A DNA stretch of 64,000 bases, taken from Hemerocallis citrina (Eukaryota > Streptophyta > Magnoliopsida > Asparagales > Asphodelaceae). Where the stretch lies: NCBI GenBank assembly GCA_017893485.1, contig CM030367.1, forward strand, positions 145,131,767 to 145,195,766, in the 5' to 3' direction. Every line of letters starts with the position of its first letter. Within the stretch, counting starts at the first letter, position 1. Below are positions 46,003 to 56,659 of this stretch, piece by piece. Both the position numbers and the translations under genes were made by a program. The notes beneath the pieces were generated by a model that saw only the letters and a list, made by a program, of their open reading frames with translations, searched no databases and was not told the DNA's origin.

Positions 46003-46005
46003 GTT
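46003..46005 (+). repeat. Target duplication GTT (left) of the CACTA-like insert
   Basis: The GTT here and at 48730-48732 brackets the insert. Removing it restores the element A-like sequence across the junction (GATTATGTTTCGTT joined to GACGTTTAAATATTC). Confidence 0.65.
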
Positions 46006-46796
46006 AATCAACATCATGGGGATTAGATAAGGTTGGTTGTGGATGTGTTTTGTTGTGGAGTGTTGAGTGATTATAATTCTGGGATGTCAACCATCAGTTT
46101 TACATCATAACAACCAAGTTGGAGTGGTTGTGTTGATCAGGTAATTTATTTTGTTAATTAAGTTCTGAAGAAACCATTACTCGTCACATTGTGGTGAGTA
46201 AAAAGCTCATTCATTTTATTATATATTTGCAAATTAAGTTCTAATTTTTGATATAGTTGCTGTTCCTTTCAAAATTCATTTAGTGTCTGTGTTAACATGT
46301 AGTGTTTATGCTTTTCATATAAAAGGTTTAAACCTCTTTCTTAGTAGTTGTCTCTTAATGTAGAAGGCTTGAACCTCTTTCTTAGCCCTGTTGATGCCTT
46401 CATAATTCATATAATTGTATCCCGTAGGCCGTAGCTGGCCTCTTCTCACTGAAAAGCGAACTTAAACCATTGAAACTGTAGAATGGACCTGCAAATCTAA
46501 GGCAAACTTAAATGTTGCCGTTTAAAGCAACATTAAATTAAATGAGGATATAATTGTGCTTTGATAACCAAAATCCATGTTGCTTGAGTTTTTCTTTTCT
46601 ATCTTGATTACAGATCATTATAGTATCAAATTTGCATGTAAACTTGGTGTATCTTTTGAGTTTGTTTCTAAATTAAATCCTTGCTGATTAAAGAAGTCAA
46701 ATCTTCAGCTTTCACATACCCTTCAAATTTTGTTTATGGTATTTACTGTCCTGATTAAGAATTCAATATTAAAATAAACAATCAATTTGTTCACAG

Positions 46797-47016
46797 ATCT
46801 GCGGGATGACGAACAATTCTTTGTAGATCATCCTGGCGCTGTTCCCATCACTACTGCTCAGGTAAGGATGGATTTTTTTCTGTTTGGTCTATGACACACA
46901 CCTGCTTGATTCAGTTATTAATATGTTAATTATCTGTATACTTGTTGAAGGGAGAAGAATTGAAGAAGACCATCGGTGCCCCTGTTTACATTGAATGCAG
47001 TTCAAAAACACAGCAG
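46797..47016 (+). pseudogene. Captured ROP/RAC small GTPase fragment (two exons)
   Basis: Exon 46797-46861 follows a TTCACAG acceptor. It encodes LRDDEQ then [15 protein letters not shown], followed by GTAAGG. Exon 46951-47016 encodes GEELKKTIGAPVYIECSSKTQQ-type sequence (ECSSKTQQ is the G5 region) and is followed by GTAGGT. The splice sites sit where plant ROP genes have them. The P-loop, switch regions and hypervariable C-terminus are missing, so no GTPase could be made. A 41-bp duplication of the second exon end and its donor lies at 47071-47111. Other exons of the donor gene were not found in 46006-46790. Confidence 0.88.
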
Positions 47017-48033
47017 GTAGGTTTACTTTGTTCTATCTGCATGTAGGCCTGCAACTCGAGTAGTTGGGTTTTGAATGCAGTTCAAAAACACAGCAGGTAG
47101 GTTTACTTTGTACTTCATGTGATTTGCTTTTATTTGCTATACTCCGATAAAGCTTTTATTTGCTTTCATCTGCGAGTACTACTTACATGTTTGCTATGTA
47201 AATGGATTGTTGCTGAAATTGATGTCAGATTTATGAACCTTCTCTAAAGGGGAGGGAATTTTATCTTGTTTATGAAACGCGAATAATTGTATGGTCAGAA
47301 AATGGGGACCGTTAAGAGGATGTGAACCGAAAGAAAGGATATACAAAAGTGGAGGCAAACTTAAATGTTACCATTGAAATGTTGCCGTTTAAAGCGAACT
47401 TAAACCATTGAAACTTAAACCATTGAAACTGTACGCCTGTGCATGTTTCAAGAACACTTTTCATTTTTATTTTAGATTTTCTCTGCTTCTTGCAAAGGGA
47501 GTTGTAAACATTTTATAGTTAACTGAACTTTGATGGCTAAGAAGACTAAGAAGCAAACTTAATGAATGGCTGATTGCAGTACTTCTTTTTTCTATTTAAG
47601 ATATATGTCTGCACAAAAGATAATTGAGTTCCAAAAATATTTCCTCCGTGCTTTTGATTTCATGCAAGTTTGAAATTTGTGCGTTTGCATCAGATGATTG
47701 TGCATCTGCTAAGCGCATTCATCAATTTAGTGTTGTCAATTTGCTATTTATCATTAATCTTATATATATTGATGTGACACTTTGGTTTTAAAACTGTTGA
47801 GACAATCACAATTAATATCAGAAAATGATGTATAAATAATGTCGAAACCTCTGAGATCTTTTTTTTTTTCCTTTTGCCTATGACAGGAAGAAATTCTTCT
47901 TGTTATGATTTGCATTTTTCTAGTAGCTGGGAAAATGTTCCTGCATGTATTAAGCCGTTGTTATTTTTATTGAATGCAAAGCCATTGCTTTTTTGCTTGC
48001 ATTTTTGTCCTCATTCAACTTTTTGTTTGGCAG

Positions 48034-48176
48034 ACTGCAAAAAGTTCATGGAATCGGTTGAAGAAATAGTTGAATCTCTTGGAAAGAATGAAGAGAAGGA
48101 TAGCGAAGATGCCTCCGCTGCTGCTGAACTCGTAGAACAGCTCAGTGTTAATGAACCTACAATGTCAAAGAACTAG
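48034..48176 (+). pseudogene. Captured RanBP1-like C-terminal exon
   Basis: Follows the polypyrimidine acceptor TTTTTGTTTGGCAG. It encodes CKKFMESVEEIVESLGK, an acidic stretch (EEKDSEDASAAAELVEQL), then a stop at 48174-48176. This matches the end of the Ran-binding domain and the acidic tail of plant RanBP1. The rest of the Ran-binding domain is absent upstream. If the ROP exon at 47016 (phase 0) were spliced directly to this exon (phase 1), the frame would shift and stop after about 12 codons. The 3' region has a 22-bp direct repeat (TGTAAAACTGAAAAGTGTTA) at about 48196 and 48228. Confidence 0.75.
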
Positions 48177-48529
48177 TACATTTTGTCATAACTTGTGTAA
48201 AACTGAAAAGTGTTATACACTAGTATCCTGTAAAACTGAAAAGTGTTATAACTTGATAAAAACTTTATGTGATGTATATATCGTACCATGAATGAAAGAT
48301 CTTTATTTTATAAAAGTTTCAATGAGTCTTTGTTTGATTATTTGTGAGTTTCTTAATTTGTGGATTAGTGTAGTTTGTGATAATTTGTTTTGGATCAGTG
48401 TGGTTTGTTTTATAAAAGCAAGAATAAACTTGCTTTGGATCAGTTTTGGATGAGTGCGGTCTGTTTTGGATCAGTGCGGTATGTTCAATAACGGTAGAAT
48501 TAACTTGAAAATTGAAAAGTAAATCCACG

Positions 48530-48715
48530 GCGTTTATCAAACGCCGGGCATTCTTAAAACCAAGGCCGGCGCTTTATTTGCGCCGGGGATTAGAATAAGA
48601 TTCCCCGGCAGCGGCAAGGACGGCGCTTGCGGCGGCGCTTCGCGAAACGCCATTAACCATTCCCCGGCGCTTTTAAAACGCCGGCCATTGTGAAAAAAAA
48701 CGCCGGCCATTCCTT
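48530..48715. repeat. CACTA subterminal palindromes
   Basis: Several inverted copies of GGCGTTT...AAACGCC and GGCGC...GCGCC occur, for example GGCGTTTATCAAACGCC at 48529 and GGCGCTTTTAAAACGCCGG at 48667. This GC-rich island contrasts with its AT-rich surroundings. Confidence 0.75.
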
Positions 48716-48855
48716 CCTTTTTTGTAGTGGTTTGACGTTTAAATATTCTGAAAACTCAAAAGTATGGGTTTTAACAACTGTAGCACAAACTTAAATTTCT
48801 ATTCCTATATATCAAATACCCCAAATTTGGGATTCAACGATTACAAATGCTCTAA

Positions 48856-49282
48856 GTGGTTTTACTGGGAAAGGTAGAATTGGTTAGGTTATTGACAGAA
48901 TATTAGATTTTTGGGAAACCAGATTAGTTCTAGTTTGCTATTTTAGTAGTTTAAATTGTGTGTGAAAGAAAAATGTATGATTTATTGCTCGTTGCTTATT
49001 AATTAAAGGGTTGTTGCTAAGTGCTGATAAACTTTTTACCTGATGAGTAAGAGATCTAGATCATAAGCTCCAATTCCGTTCGCAAAAAAATTAATTCTAA
49101 TTAATATATGAATAAGTGTGGGTGTGTGATTGTGTGCCTACACCCTTGTTTAAATAAATAATTAAAAATCTCTATCTCTACTAGCATAACTTAAGTTGAG
49201 CTGGTACAATTTGTATATAAACTAACTTAATTAATCTAATCTTAACTGCATTATTTTAAGTTAGTGTTATATTAACTATTAA
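48856..49282. other. Intergenic DNA; probable outer Helitron remnant
   Basis: AT-rich with no gene. TCTCTACTAGCATAACTT near 49177 resembles a Helitron 5' start and may belong to the element whose CTAG end lies at 49942-49945 (hairpin GCGTGCATCGCACGTG at 49915). Confidence 0.3.
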
Positions 49283-49796
49283 TCTCTAATATTATAATGG
49301 AAGAAGGCCTTAGCGTCATTTTGTCAATCTACCAACATGTGCATTGCACATGCATAACTAATATGAACGAGATCTCAGGTTCGAGGCCACCCTATGTCAA
49401 ATTTTTACTTAATTTTTTTAATATTAAACATGCATCACATATGTAAATTACTATCCATCTATCCATTTATAATATAATATATTTACTTACTATTTAATTG
49501 AAGAGTTTGTCACAAATAAACAATTTAAAATATTTTTTTGTCACAAAAGAAACACCACTTTTGTCACCAAACAAACATGTGCATCCCACGTGCAATTCCA
49601 AATCAATTTTTCAACACGTGCATCGCACATACACATCAAAGTTTTCTCTTCTTAATTTTAAAAAAATATGTGTATTCTGCTCCATTTTTTCCCAAATTAA
49701 GGCATTCATCGCACATGCTAATTACTGTTAATTTACGTGTATCACACGTTTAACTCCAACTCTATCAAAACGTGCATCGCACGTGAAAAATACTAG
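49283..49796 (+). mobile_element. Non-autonomous Helitron
   Basis: Starts TCTCTAATATTATAATGGA after an A and ends ACGTGCATCGCACGTG hairpin ... CTAG (49793-49796) before a T, as expected for insertion into AT. It contains scattered ACGTGCATCGCACG-like inverted motifs. No Rep/helicase. Confidence 0.75.
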
Positions 49797-49957
49797 TTCT
49801 AATTAATTTGCTAGTCATTTACCATAATGTTCTTAAACTTCAAATTAATTTATATAAGACTTAGTTATTTACGAAAGGTGTCATTTATGTAACATAAAAA
49901 TTGGTTCCACTAGGCGTGCATCGCACGTGTAGAGTAGATTACTAGTCAAATCTCTAA

Positions 49958-50723
49958 TCTCTAATATAATATTATAATGGAAGAGTTGGGTTGTTATTTG
50001 CAGACTTCTGTAATTTGTAGACATTCATTCGATCATGTAATCTCAACCATTCATTTTTAAGTGGACGAAATTATATTAACCATTCATTTACTGAACTGCT
50101 GTTAATTACCATAATACTCAAAGTTCAAATTTATTTACAACATAAGTATTTACAAAAGTGTCACTCTCATATAAAATAAAAGTTTGTACCACCATGGCTA
50201 ACTAGTATTTTTCACGTGCGATGCACGTTTTGATAAGAGTTGAAGGATTTTCACGTGGGATATATGTGAAGAAGTAGTTTTGGAGTTGGATGTGCGTTGT
50301 ATGTAATTGGAAAAAATATTTTTAAGAAAAAGCTACGATTGGTATGTATAATGGACATGTTTATAAGTAGAATTTGAGTTTACGTGCAACATATATGTAT
50401 GTTTGATGTTAAAAAATATTAAAAATTAAATTTGCACGTACGTTACACGTTTTAAATAGGTAAAAAAAATTGCATGTTAGTTTTTGTGTAATTAATGGAA
50501 GAGTTTGAATTACACGTACAATGCACGGATTTGTATGTTAACAAATGACAACTCCAACTTTCCCATTATAATATCAGAGATGAGATTTCTAAAGAGTCTG
50601 TAATGAGTAAAGCGATGTCACAAGTTCGATACCAGATTATGTCTTATTATTGACTCTATGGAAAATAAAAAAAAATAAAAATTGATTAGAATTAGCATCA
50701 TCGCACGCATATTACTTTACTAG
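49958..50723 (+). mobile_element. Helitron with another Helitron nested inside
   Basis: Starts TCTCTAATATAATATTATAA and ends TCATCGCACGCATATTAC...CTAG at 50720-50723, followed by T. The minus-strand Helitron 50202-50580 interrupts it. The left part resembles sequence around 49830-49910. Confidence 0.6.
50202..50580 (-). mobile_element. Nested short Helitron, sister of 5111-5483
   Basis: In minus orientation it begins TCTCTGATATTATAATGGG (right end 50580) and ends with GTGCATCGCACGTG ... CTAG (50202-50205). Flanking A and T are intact. Its sequence parallels 5111-5483 module by module. Confidence 0.75.
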
Positions 50724-50989
50724 TTAAATTAAAGGGTTATTAAGTGAATAGCTTCGTTCTTCTGTGTCATGAATGATAATGTAAAGAGTAAAGTTCGAAT
50801 TCTGCATAAAGTTCGATTTCTTCTAATGGAATGTTTGCGTGAGCTCTGGTATTGCCATTATTGGAAACATGCCAACTTGTTTAGTACTCAATATGCGGGA
50901 GCTCTGGTAAAGCCGTTATTGGAAGGCAGATTCTATGTTGATGGGAGAGCTGGAGTTTATCCCTAACCAAACAAATTTTAACTTTATAA
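50724..50989. other. Short unclassified stretch
   Basis: Includes a 65-codon plus ORF (50769-50966) with a repeated phrase (GAGCTCTGGTA at 50840 and 50900). No domain is recognised. Confidence 0.3.
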
Positions 50990-51787
50990 GAGCATTTGTA
51001 GTCATTCTTGTCAAATTTTGGGTAAATAGCAATTAGAAATAGGAAAAAAAAGAATGTTGCTGCAGTCGTTCAAAACTATATTCGATTCGTCGTTTGTTTT
51101 TTTTTAAAAAGACGGAAGATTGTCTATCGTCTTGGAGTGTGCGGTTTGAAAAAATTATTAAAAAAAGCAAGGACGGGAGATAATCTCCCGTCAATCTCAC
51201 CACCCCATATGTGGACGGCGTATGATCAATCGTCTGCTTCAATTTTTTTTTTTTTAAAAATAAGCAAGGACAGGATATAATCTCCCGTCAATCTCCTAGG
51301 ACGGGTTGTAATCGGCCGTTCGTTTGTTTTGTTTCAATTTTTAAATTTTTTTTTTTAAAAAAATAAGCACTAAAAGTCAAAAAAAAAAAAAAAAAAAAAA
51401 AAAATCAAATTTTGGACTAGGACGGGAGATAATCTCCCGTCAATCTACTTTTGGCATCTAGCTAATATTTGCAATTGACGATGTATAATCGTCCGTCTCT
51501 GACATTTTTTAATTTTTTTTTTCTTTTTTCAAACGCTGTTTAATCCTTCGTCTCTCCTACTTTGTGTACGTCTCACCTACGAGACGAAGTTTTATCTTTC
51601 GTCAATTCTGACTGACGAAGTAAAATGGTTCGTTAGCTATATTTTGGTTATTGCCAAATCGTCTGCTATATTTGGCAACGAACTGTTCATCGTACACCCA
51701 AATTTTGGGTATTTGGACGACAACTGCAGCTCGTTTTTTTGATATTTTTCCAAATTTTGGGTATTTATCCCACGACTACAGATGCTC
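50990..51787. mobile_element. Palindrome-ladder element C, TAA target duplication
   Basis: Starts GAGCATTTGTAGTCATTC and ends CACGACTACAGATGCTC, with TAA at 50987-50989 and 51788-51790. The interior has palindromes such as GACGGGAGATAATCTCCCGT (about 51173, recurring near 51423) and ACGAAGTTTTATCTTTCGT. A poly-A run lies at about 51379-51403. Same design as elements A and B but with a different palindrome set. Confidence 0.75.
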
Positions 51788-51969
51788 TAATCAAACATAT
51801 TCTTGTAATACATTTTAAAACTAAATTCAACAAATATAAACGTGCACTGCACATGTAACCCAAATCAAGACATTCAATTTGATGACGATACTTTTTGGAG
51901 GCGTGTATTACACGTGCATTATACTAATTTATTTAATACTAGTGTTAGCCTGTGCAAATTGCACAGACT

Positions 51970-51974
51970 AAAAT
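51970..51974 (+). repeat. Target duplication AAAAT (left)
   Basis: Matches AAAAT at 55842-55846 on the other side of the solo LTR. Confidence 0.9.
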
Positions 51975-54900
51975 TGTAACACCTCGCAAAATTGAAAACG
52001 ACAATTTTGTCCTTGTGTGTTATGCACGTGTATTTTTGTAGCGTGTTTTCACCACGTATCTTGATTTCCGACTCTTTATGCATTCTCGTATTGATTTTAT
52101 CTTATTTGTGTCACTCAAATGTAATATTTCAATCTTCGTATTTTTACGTGTTTTGATGCATGTATCGATTTTGTGTTTTCTACGTACGTAGCAATTACGT
52201 CATGGAACAAATAAAATTAATAAATATATTTTCTTTTATTGTGTTTTCATTATCTTTAACATTTTTCAGTCGATAAAACCGAATTTCGTATTTTTATATT
52301 TTACGTGCGACGAACGTGTTTGTTTCGATGCGCGCATTTAGGCGTATCCTTTCTCGAAATGAATTTCATAAAATGTGTGCGCATTAAACATTATAAAATT
52401 TTAATTAAACTAATTTTTACATCCTATAATTTAATAATATATGGGGTATAATACATATAGTATAGTATATATAGTATATTATGTGTTCCGGTTGATAAAA
52501 TAATGAAAGGTGAAGTATGAAATATGTGTTAAGAAGTGTTGGGGGCCCACGGCTTGATAAAAGGAAGTTAGCTGTTGATAAATATAATGGGCTGATATAT
52601 TAGCATATATAGCATAAAGTGTAAATAAATGAATAGTATGTGATGAGGCCCACGGGATTTAAATGTGCCGTTGGTTTCTTATGTGGACGATGTCATCATC
52701 CATGGGCCCACCCGGATCAGGGAAACATGCTGTGCTTTTGGGGTTGAGTAAGTGGCCGGTTATTGAAAAGAGAGAGGAGAGGAGTTACGGTTTTGATGAA
52801 TGGGGAGAGGAAGAGTTAGGAGTTTGGGAGTTAGAGTATGTGGAGAGTTTGAGGAAGGAGTTGAGAAAGTGAAGAGATGAAGAATTAAAAAGTGGAGTTA
52901 TTAGGTTGAGAATTTTGCAACATAGACCATAATCTAGACGTATAAATACAACTCTTCTCTCCTCATTTTTCACACACCAAAACAAATCAAATATAGAGAA
53001 AGAAAAAGAAAGAGAATAGTGTTCTTGTGCTTGGAGGCTCTTGCTAGGAAGAGAAGAGCTAGGAGTGATGTTCTATCTTCCCTTTCATTGTTCAAACTTC
53101 ATTAAGGTGGGTGTTCTCATGCTTTCTAATTTTAGAACTTTGCATGCTAGTGGTAATAAATGAGTATTGTATTTTGATATGATGAAGTAAAACAAATCTA
53201 TACATTGGTTGTAATGAAAGATGATATATTTGGTAAATAGATCAACATCATGTTAGTGGGCGATTTTCTTACTTTCTAATTGTAGAGATTTCATGCTAAA
53301 AAATATAAATGTATAATAAGTTGGATGTTGAGAAGAAATATGTAGATAAAGTTTCATGCTAATATAATATACTATGAAAGAGAATATTCTTGTTATGATT
53401 AAGTAAATAATAGATTTTTTTGACTAAAGAGTTAATACCATGATCATGTTAGAATGCTTGTAAAGTTTTATGCATGTTAAATGTGTATTCTTGTATGGGA
53501 ATTTGTTAAAAAATGTTGTTTTAGTTCATGCTCTAGAGTCAAAATGATTAAGAATTAAGGAAGAAAAACAAATTAAGTTATTGTCATGAATCATACTATG
53601 ATATTTGTTATTTTGTACATTTTGTTAGAAAATTTATGAAAATCACTCTTGTGGTTTAAAAGATGTAGTTGTTTTTATAATTAAGTTGGCGCACAAAAAA
53701 TTTATTTTAAATTAAATGTAAGAAACAACAATTGTTTATTTTGATTAATTGGAAGGAACAAATAATTTTTTTTTTAATAAAGAGAGGATAAAAAATTGAA
53801 TTTAAGAGACTTGTCAAAATAGGAATTTTATGATTATGAGCTATTGTTAGAGAGAAGGTCTAATTTAGATGAACTAATTATAATCTAATGAAGGATTAGA
53901 TTAAACGAAAAAGAGAGTTTTATGGAAAATAATAGAATGACAGAAAGTTGAACAAAAGAATAGCAGTATAATTTGATATTAATAATCACACATGGAATAT
54001 TTGGCTAGCTAATACACCACAGAACATTACTATATTTATAAGAGATCTTGGGTTCAAAACTTGTTGGACACATTTTATTTTGTATTCATTAAAATATATC
54101 CGAAACTCACATTTGAGTTTAAAGGGAATTTTCTTTGTGGTTTATGACACCAAGTCCATAAGGACTTAGTGGCTAGTGGAGGGGAACCTTGGGCGCTGGG
54201 TCTGTGTCCGGTTGGTCATGGGTTCGAAACCCGAAGCCAACTTTTATATTTTGAGGGTTTCAATATACTTTGGAATATTTTGAATTGGGTTTAGATTAAA
54301 ATGTTATTGTTCTTATGTGGGTTTAGATTAAAATGTTATTGTTCTTATAAATCACATAGAAATTATTAGATATGGTTCTAAAATTATTCTTGTTTACTTT
54401 TAGAGATTAAAAGTAAAATTGAAATAAGAATGAGTTAAGGATTTCAAATTAACGTATACAAAAGTATGAATATTGCAAGATGAATTTGATATGTGAATTG
54501 ATTCTCTTGGAAAGATATTCTCATTTTTTTTTGTTCAAGAAATATTTTGAGATAGTTGAAATAAGTTCAGATAGCTAATGAGATTTCAAGTAGTGAATTT
54601 ATGTTCGTGAAGGAAATTGTAGCCCTTAAAGATTTAAATAAATTAAGATTTGAGAATCAATAAATCATGAATAGACAATGATTAAGTTGTGGAATAAGAT
54701 GAGAATAATTAAGTTTGAGATATGATGAAGGGTATGAATACCCATGGTTTCTTGTACATGAAAAATTATGATTTAGAGTTAGTGAGATCTCGGATACCGG
54801 CACTATTTGTTTTGAAAAAAGTTGAGATATTCTGAAATATGGCTGTGGAGCTATCTCATATTTTGTTGATTAAGTCCGGTAGGAGGTAAGACTAATTTTA

Positions 54901-55841
54901 GATATGGAAATTTATTCATGTCTTGAACTATATAATTAGGTACATAAGTGAAGATGTAGTAAACCTGGGCAAACGTAAGTTGGGTGCTCTATATAGTCGG
55001 CGGTGGATCTCTGTGGCTATAGACCCAATTAGTGGACTGAGGTTGCTCCGGGGGAGACGGGCTTTTATATTTAAATCCGGGACTATCAGGACGGGTCAGC
55101 AGTGGGCTCCGGGATCTTGAGTAGTCGGGCGGATAGTTTGCCATACTCCAATGTATATACGTATACCGGGGCTAGAGGGTCACTTGCGGGATGATTCACA
55201 CGATATAATAGCCAGCGAGGCTGGGATCTGTTATAATAGCCAGCGAGGCTGAGATCCATATCTGTGGAATGATCTAAACCTTGTCTTACTACTGGGTAGT
55301 TGTCATGGCGAGGGATCGAACCCTTTATTGAGGAGTACGTAGGTGCTTGCCCTCGGACCTATGTAGTATGGCATGCATAGAATCCGAACAAGTATGCATT
55401 AGTGTCATCCTAGTATAAAATGTGTGCATTAGGCATTAAGGCATCGCATACACTTATATGTTTAGAATAATCACTTTTGACACTTCATTGTTCATTCAAT
55501 TTTTTTGGTTTGTTAAAGTATGGTGATCGTTATACTGTCTTCGGCATAGAGAGGATAGCCATGTATAACATTTTATCGGTTGTAATCAACTGACGTGCCC
55601 ACAGTCTTACATGCAGGAAATGGAAGTTCATGAACTATAAAGTGGATATGCTGATACTGTTTTGGTTTAAAGATGTTGTAATTGTTTCAATGTAATTTAT
55701 TTTGTCTTCAGCTGTGTAACAAATGTAACAAACTCTGATGTATTATTGAAAAGTTTTAATTTCCTTGTAAAATTGTACGAAGTGAAGTAAAGATTCTGTG
55801 AAATCTCGAATTCGGTCTTATTTGAAATTCGGGGCGTTACA
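51975..55841 (+). mobile_element. Tekay-type solo LTR
   Basis: Begins TGTAACACCTCGCAAAATTG, ends TTCGGGGCGTTACA and has a perfect 5-bp duplication; 3,867 bases. The 3' end (AATTTCCTTGTAAAATTGTA...) is the reverse match of the left end of the nested LTR at 16062. It holds small internal tandem duplications at 54292-54350 and 55200-55258. The transcribed leader lies around 52920-53100 (ATAAATACAACTCTTCTCTC). No internal coding region remains. ORFs inside have no domains. Confidence 0.92.
54145..54245 (+). other. tRNA-like (Pol III box B) segment in the solo LTR
   Basis: A box B consensus GGTTCGAAACC occurs at about 54222, with GTGGCTAGTGG upstream at 54171 resembling a degenerate box A. The related LTR at 16062-22797 has a similar pair in reverse (GGATTCGAACC near 17471). 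It could be an old SINE or a tRNA-derived insertion. It is not a foldable tRNA gene by eye. Confidence 0.3.
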
Positions 55842-56659
55842 AAAATACTTTTAACAACTCGTAAAATTATATGGAACTCAATACAATGATGATATACACT
55901 GTGTCTTTTTTTAGTTTATCTTATTTAATAACATGTGCTATTCTTGTCTGGAAAATCCAAATAATGATATTTTTATCTATTTCGGTCATATCCTTTGAAA
56001 CCACTAAGGGATATTTCATTAGTTCATATTATTTTATTATCATGTACATGCACAGTAACTTTAGTTCTTAAACAAAAACATAAATGTCATTAAAGGACAG
56101 AGGTGACCTTATTCAACACCGACACAACACTAAGATATAGTTAAACCCTAGATCCCTAAATTTAGAGATGTCCTTTAACTATTTCGATCACAATATTATT
56201 AAAAGATGACAAATCTACAAATTAAAAAATTCACATTTTTAAATCAACCAACATCATTCTATATTTGTAATTAAAGCAAAGAAAAAAAAGTTGAATAATT
56301 ACCGAAGTTGAGCTTACAATGCAGTAATAGGTAGGGCTATGACTCTTCTTGGACTCCTCCTTGATGTACTCTACTATCTCCTTCTCCACAGTGTGCTTCT
56401 CAACTGCATTCTCTCTCAAATCAACCCTTCCATCTTAAATCATTCCCTCTCAAATTAAAAATAATCAACATCAGAAGGTGAATGGATGTTTTTATTATTA
56501 TTTTATTTTATTTTGTAAATTGACTGCACGTGTTAGTAAATGTTCGTTTCTTTTTCTTTTTTCTCATGTGTTAGCACGTGCTAGTTTTCTACTTTTCCTC
56601 TCCTTGCTCTATTCTAATAGAGGAATGACTCTTTCTCCTAATAGTATAATATATATAGT

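Larger units (their letters stand above)
46006..48729. mobile_element. CACTA-like element carrying captured gene fragments (Pack-type)
   Basis: The right end is TTCCTTTTTTGTAGTG; its complement CACTACAAAAAAGGAAGG is a CACTA terminus. The next 200 bases inward (48530-48715) hold inverted GGCGTTT/AAACGCC subterminal repeats, also typical. The 3-bp GTT duplication fits CACTA. The left end (AATCAACATCATGGGG) lacks CACTA, so this terminus is mutated or lost and the classification is not certain. Inside are exons from at least two unrelated plant genes with their introns. Confidence 0.6.
41295..48852. mobile_element. Palindrome-ladder element B with two nested insertions
   Basis: The left terminus GAGCATTTGTAGTCGTTG and the reverse complement of the right terminus GAGCATTTGTAATCGTTG differ at one base. 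TAA flanks both ends. The backbone parts (41295-41629, 45508-46005, 48733-48852) align with element A, including its palindromes and the right-hand block GAAAACTCAAAAGTATGGG. Without the insertions the element is about 1 kb, the size of element A. A solo LTR and a CACTA-like element were inserted later. Confidence 0.8.
51939..56659 (-). mobile_element. Helitron split by a solo LTR
   Basis: The left part CTAGTGTTAGCCTGTGCAAA ... GACTAAAAT and the right part from 55842 (AAAATACTTTTAACAACTCG) join seamlessly when the LTR and one AAAAT copy are removed. The joined sequence then matches the starts of the Helitrons at 8284 and 58258. The right end carries the CTCTCCTTGCTC/AGAGG hairpin remnant and CTAATAGTATAATATATA at about 56640-56658. 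The TC terminus is mutated. No helicase coding. Confidence 0.75.

Noticed and set aside
46006..48729. A functional ROP or RanBP1 gene
   Set aside because: Only two internal ROP exons and one terminal RanBP1 exon are present, and direct splicing between them is out of frame.
54145..54245. A tRNA gene
   Set aside because: Only box B is convincing. An acceptor stem and anticodon arm could not be paired by eye.
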